Assembly (NCBI RefSeq): GCF_040685555.1
Contig: NZ_JBFBIK010000029.1
Location: 7,311 to 71,310 of the forward strand
DNA: 64,000 bases
Source: Sphaerisporangium sp040685555
GTDB lineage: Bacteria > Actinomycetota > Actinomycetes > Streptosporangiales > Streptosporangiaceae
Direction: 5' to 3'
Positions within the stretch are counted from its first letter, which is position 1. The number at the start of each line of letters is the position of its first letter. The notes under the pieces were generated by a model. That model was not told the origin of the DNA. It saw only the letters and a list, made by a program, of their open reading frames with translations, and did not search any database. The translations under genes and the position numbers were made by a program. Below are positions 60,735-64,000 of this stretch, in pieces.

Positions 60735-61913
60735 TCAGTAGGTCGGAAGCGAGGGGTCGACGGTCTTGACCCAGCTCAGCACGCCACCGCCGACGTGGAC
60801 GGCGTCGGAGAAGCCGGCGTTCTTCAGGACCGCCAGCGCCTCGGCGGACCGGGCTCCCGACTTGCAGTGCAGCACGATCTTCTTGTCGTGCGGCAACCGC
60901 TCCAGGGCCGTGCCGCGCACGAAGTCACCCTTGGGGATCAGCACGGCGCCGGGGATGTTGACGATCTCGTACTCGTTCTGCTCGCGGACGTCGACGAGGA
61001 AGATGTCGTCCCCGCGGTCCTGCATGTCCTTGAGCTCCTTGGCCGTGATCGTGGAGCCCGTGGCGGCCTCCTGCGCCTCGTCGGAGATCGTGCCGCAGAA
61101 CGCCTCGTAGTCGATCAGCTCGGTGATCGTGGGGTTCTTGCCGCAGAGCGGGCACTCAGGGTCCTTACGGACCTTGACGTCGCGGTACTTCATCTCCAGG
61201 GCGTCATAGATCATCAGACGGCCGACCAGCGGGTCGCCGATGCCCGTGAGGACCTTGATCGCCTCGTTCACCTGGATCGAGCCGATGGAGGCGCAGAGCA
61301 CGCCGAGGACGCCGCCCTCGGCGCAGGACGGCACCATGCCCGGAGGCGGCGGCTCGGGGTACAGGCAGCGGTAGCAGGGCCCGTACTCGGACCAGAACAC
61401 GCTCGCCTGGCCGTCGAAGCGGTAGATCGAGCCCCAGATGTAGGGCTTGCCCAGCAGGACGGCCGCGTCGTTCACCATGTAGCGGGTCGCGAAGTTGTCC
61501 GTGCCGTCGACGATCAGGTCGTAGGCGGCGAAGATGTCCATCACGTTGTCGGTCGTGAGCGCCACGTTGTGGATCACGACGTTGACCAGGGGGTTGATCT
61601 CGCGGACCGTCGCGGCGGCGCTCTCGGCCTTCAGGCGGCCGACGTCCGACTGTCCATGGATGATCTGCCGCTGAAGGTTGGACTCATCAACGACATCGAA
61701 GTCTACGACGCCGAGCGTGCCGACACCGGCCGCGGCGAGGTACATAAGGGCCGGGGAGCCGAGGCCGCCGGCGCCCACACAGAGCACCTTGGCGTTCTTC
61801 AGCCGCTTCTGCCCGGCCATCCCCACATCGGGGATGATCAGATGGCGAGAGTAGCGGCGCACCTCGTCAACGGTCAGCTCGTCGGCCGGCTCTACCAGCG
61901 GTGGCAACGACAC
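60735..61913 (-). CDS. moeZ: Adenylyltransferase/sulfurtransferase MoeZ (MoeB/ThiF + rhodanese)
   Basis: A 392-aa E1-like enzyme. N-terminal MoeB/ThiF domain: nucleotide site VLCVGAGGLGSPALMYLAAAG, DFDVVDESNLQRQ, VDGTDNF, zinc Cys pairs CYRC and CPLC. The C-terminal rhodanese domain has active-site Cys in VLHCKSGARS. MoeZ adenylates ubiquitin-like sulfur carriers (MoaD, CysO, ThiS) and transfers sulfur to form a thiocarboxylate. It may serve MoaE at the left end of the window. Mtb counterpart Rv3206c is in the same neighbourhood. Confidence 0.94.
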   Translation of the reverse strand: MSLPPLVEPADELTVDEVRRYSRHLIIPDVGMAGQKRLKNAKVLCVGAGGLGSPALMYLAAAGVGTLGVVDFDVVDESNLQRQIIHGQSDVGRLKAESAAATVREINPLVNVVIHNVALTTDNVMDIFAAYDLIVDGTDNFATRYMVNDAAVLLGKPYIWGSIYRFDGQASVFWSEYGPCYRCLYPEPPPPGMVPSCAEGGVLGVLCASIGSIQVNEAIKVLTGIGDPLVGRLMIYDALEMKYRDVKVRKDPECPLCGKNPTITELIDYEAFCGTISDEAQEAATGSTITAKELKDMQDRGDDIFLVDVREQNEYEIVNIPGAVLIPKGDFVRGTALERLPHDKKIVLHCKSGARSAEALAVLKNAGFSDAVHVGGGVLSWVKTVDPSLPTY

Positions 61914-62030
61914 AGTTCTACGCTCCCGTTTCAGGGGATCTTCCCATTTGGCGGCTTGCCCGTCAGGCTACGCGCCCCGCCGTCTGTCACAACCTAACCC
62001 GGTTGCCCCCGCATTCCCGAATCGGCGATC

Positions 62031-62999
62031 TTAGCCGACGGCGGCCGTATTCTCCGCGCTCCGCACATCATTCACGTCCTTCGCGCCGTCGCCGCCCGTG
62101 GATGCCTTCCTCGCGCTGTCCTGCATCAGGACGCGTACATGGCGGGCGACGAGCGCGGGGAACTCCATCTGCGCGACGTGAGCGGCGTGGGGAAGGAGCA
62201 CCAGCCTGACGTCCTGGAACGTGCGCCCGGCCCTCGCCGCCATCCTCGGGTCCACAAGCCGGTCGTGCCGCCCGTGCACCACCAGGGTGGGAGCGGTCAC
62301 CTGGGTTGCCAGCCGCCACAGGCTGTCGGCGCCGCGCCGGAAGTACTCGTTGACCAGGGCACGGGCGGTGGCCACCAGCGCCAGGCCCGCGTAGGGAAGC
62401 TCGTCGCGGCGGCGCAGCTCGGCCACGGCGTCCTCCAGGCGGACGGGGTGGACCCGGCCGCTGTCGGCGTAGCACATGGCCATGGTCGCCCTGATCCTCC
62501 GCTCGGGCGGCAGCGAGCGGAGCCGGGTGACGGCCCACTCGCCGAGCCGGGGGGCCGCCGACATGGCGACGCGGGCCGGGCCGTACCGAGGGAGCAGGTC
62601 GGGCAGGGCCGGCGAGACGAGCGTGAGGGTGCGGACGAGATCGGGGCGCGTGGCCGCCACCCTGACCGCGACGGCGCCGCCCAGGGAGTTGCCGAGCAGG
62701 TGGACGGGGCCGCCGATGTGCTCGATCAGCGCCGTGACGGCCGCCGCGTGCGCGCCGATGGAGTAGTCGCCGCCCGGCGGCGCGGGAGAGTAGCCCGCTC
62801 CTGGCAGGTCGACGGCGTATCCCCTGACCTGGTCGTGGAGCTCGGCCATCAGATCGGTCCAGTTGGTCGCGGATCCGGCGAGCCCGTGCACGAACACGGC
62901 CTTCTCCTGCGGCCCCTCGGGCGTGGACCGCACGTAGACGCCGAGGCCGCCGAGGTCGAGCAGTTCCCCGGGCCAGTGCGGAATCGGTTCCTCCACCAT
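62031..62999 (-). CDS. Alpha/beta-fold hydrolase
   Basis: A 322-aa hydrolase. Oxyanion VFVHGLAGSATNW, the YAVDLPGAGYSPAP loop, nucleophile LLGNSLGGAVAVR, acid Asp in VVHGRHDRLVDP and catalytic His in LPHAAHVAQME complete the triad. Predicted cytoplasmic. ATG 62999 has AGGAGGGG at good spacing; longer starts are not needed. Substrate unknown; likely an esterase or lipase. Confidence 0.9.
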   Translation of the reverse strand: MVEEPIPHWPGELLDLGGLGVYVRSTPEGPQEKAVFVHGLAGSATNWTDLMAELHDQVRGYAVDLPGAGYSPAPPGGDYSIGAHAAAVTALIEHIGGPVHLLGNSLGGAVAVRVAATRPDLVRTLTLVSPALPDLLPRYGPARVAMSAAPRLGEWAVTRLRSLPPERRIRATMAMCYADSGRVHPVRLEDAVAELRRRDELPYAGLALVATARALVNEYFRRGADSLWRLATQVTAPTLVVHGRHDRLVDPRMAARAGRTFQDVRLVLLPHAAHVAQMEFPALVARHVRVLMQDSARKASTGGDGAKDVNDVRSAENTAAVG

Positions 63000-63324
63000 C
63001 TTTCCCCTCCTGTTCACCGTCCGTTCCGACGATAACCCGGGACCGTACAGCCCATGCCTACCACCGCACCCGGCTGGGGCCACCCCGGACACGCCCGGAG
63101 CGCCACAAGATCAGAGGAAATATCGGGCAAATCAGGAAATATCGAACTGAAAGACATAAGGGCAGGTTAAGTAGATGCCAAAAGGCAGTGATCCTCGTTT
63201 GTCGCATGCGCCGCTAGGAAAACAAGACAAGTGGGAAGACTCATAACGAGTCACCCCAGCATTTACCTCGAAAATGAGGAAATGCGTCCGCTGGGCAACC
63301 CGATGCGTCAAGGGGGAAAACGCA
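63000..63324. other. Intergenic region with a direct repeat
   Basis: A 325-bp gap between divergent genes. It turns AT-rich after 63110 and contains GGAAATATCG twice (63116-63125 and 63135-63144, 19 bp apart), which may be regulator binding sites for the downstream secreted protein. No gene is convincing. Confidence 0.45.
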
Positions 63325-63843
63325 ATGCCCGACGTCAAGAAATACGCCGCAATGCTGACCGTCACTGCGGCACTCACTGGTGGTCTCGCCGGTCTCGGCG
63401 CCACCACGGCTACAAGCGCCAACGCGTCCACCGCGATCGGCACCTTCGACGGCGGCTTCGGCGGCTTCGACGGCTTCGACGGCGGCGGCGGCGGCGGCTA
63501 CGGCGGCGGCCACTGCCACCACCACCACGGCGGCCACCACGGCCACCACGGCGGCTGGGGCGACCACGACGGCGGCTGGGGCGACGACGACGGCGGCTGG
63601 GGCGGCGGCAAGGGCCACGGCTTCTCCCGTCACCACCGTCACCACCGTCACCACGGAGGCGGCCACCGCAACTGCTACTTCAAGATCGTAGAGGCGCGCT
63701 TCTTCCGGGCGATCGTCGGCCACCACAGCCATGGAGGCGGCCACCACGACTTCTTCCGTGACAACCACCGCCGCCACTGGCGTCCCGAGCACCACCATCA
63801 CCACCACGGCCACAAGCACCACGGCAAGCACGAGGAGAGGTAA
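63325..63843 (+). CDS. Secreted His/Gly-rich protein
   Basis: About 172 aa from ATG 63325 (AAGGGGG eight bases upstream). The signal peptide ends near ATSANA. The mature part is FDGG repeats, a GHCHHHHGGHHGHHGG block, GGWGDHD-type repeats, a short ordered segment with one Cys (NCYFKIVEARFFRAIVG) and a His-rich tail. About a third of the mature protein is His or Gly, so extracellular binding of Zn, Cu or Ni is plausible. Family not recognised; low-complexity sequence limits homology reasoning. Confidence 0.75.
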   Translation: MPDVKKYAAMLTVTAALTGGLAGLGATTATSANASTAIGTFDGGFGGFDGFDGGGGGGYGGGHCHHHHGGHHGHHGGWGDHDGGWGDDDGGWGGGKGHGFSRHHRHHRHHGGGHRNCYFKIVEARFFRAIVGHHSHGGGHHDFFRDNHRRHWRPEHHHHHHGHKHHGKHEER

Positions 63844-63922
63844 ACATCCATTCCTAGGCGGACTTTCCAGGCGATAAACCGCCCGGTACAACGAGCCGCT
63901 TAGCCGACAGATTACGGGAGGC

Positions 63923-63944
63923 CCCGGAGCGATTCCGCTCCGGG
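63923..63944 (+). terminator. Hairpin downstream of the His-rich gene
   Basis: A perfect 9-bp stem (CCCGGAGCG/CGCTCCGGG) with a 4-nt loop, 80 bp after the stop codon. No U-tract. After it, a GTG at about 63967 with GGGAGG upstream could begin a gene cut off by the window end. Confidence 0.5.
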
Positions 63945-64000
63945 AAGGGAGGCGGGCCTCGAACGCGTGATCAACGCGTACGGCCTCATGGAGGGCACGG

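Noticed and set aside
63967..64000. Start of a further gene at the window end
   Set aside because: GTG with a GGGAGG upstream is suggestive, but 11 codons are too few to support a gene or function.

Overview
The window is very GC-rich DNA with the gene content of a Streptosporangiaceae-like actinomycete. Pointers are a WhiB7 regulator, mycoredoxin, UvrD2 with a tetracysteine motif, an AdnA/AdnB helicase-nuclease pair, mycosin-type S8 proteases, DUF397/DUF5753 remnants, an F420-type (LLM) oxidoreductase and many GTG/TTG starts. No rRNA, tRNA, CRISPR array or insertion sequence was seen.

Core block 1 (0-16.7 kb): Lon-like PDZ protease, MoaE, an SDR, a DUF2342 metalloprotease, two Nudix enzymes, an endo/exonuclease-fold protein, a YgjP-like metalloprotease, a ThiF protein coupled to an AarF kinase, whiB7 with a full attenuated leader, TesB, UvrD2, an esterase, mycoredoxin and NudC. 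From memory, this order follows the Mycobacterium tuberculosis Rv3194c-Rv3206c neighbourhood. Synteny resumes with adnB/adnA (42.8-49.5 kb) and moeZ (60.7 kb).

Accessory block (16.8-42.8 kb), lying between nudC and adnB: (i) an IdeR/DmdR-type iron box and a four-gene NRPS-independent siderophore operon (ATP-grasp, two IucA/IucC synthetases, PLP decarboxylase) with the enzyme set of vibrioferrin pvsA-B-D-E but no exporter; (ii) an F420-type oxidoreductase; (iii) a candidate ribosomally made, modified peptide (RiPP) cluster at 24.4-36.8 kb. The RiPP cluster has an OPT/YSL-type transporter, a 44-aa precursor with a Cys-Cys pair, a SPASM radical SAM enzyme, an ArsM-like methyltransferase, a TldD/TldE-like protease pair, an FAD enzyme, an M3-like HEFGH peptidase and a convergent M1 aminopeptidase. 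Next to it lie an ArsR repressor with a CVCD metal site, a COG0523 GTPase with a CXCC motif and a PiT phosphate/metal transporter. This suggests a metal- or metalloid-linked peptide and is the main discovery candidate. The block ends with decayed DUF5753/DUF397 genes and a secreted ice-binding-fold protein.

Core/cell-envelope block 2 (42.8-64 kb): adnB/adnA, a truncated EamA transporter, a double GNAT, a membrane-anchored PemK/MazF-like protein, a TagF/TagB-like polymerase, an alkyltransferase-like (ATL) repair protein, two tandem copies of a membrane protein plus mycosin module, a membrane protein/winged-helix pair with a palindromic operator, moeZ, an alpha/beta hydrolase and a secreted His/Gly-rich protein.

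Function calls rest on motifs read by eye and on knowledge of the families. No database search was possible.
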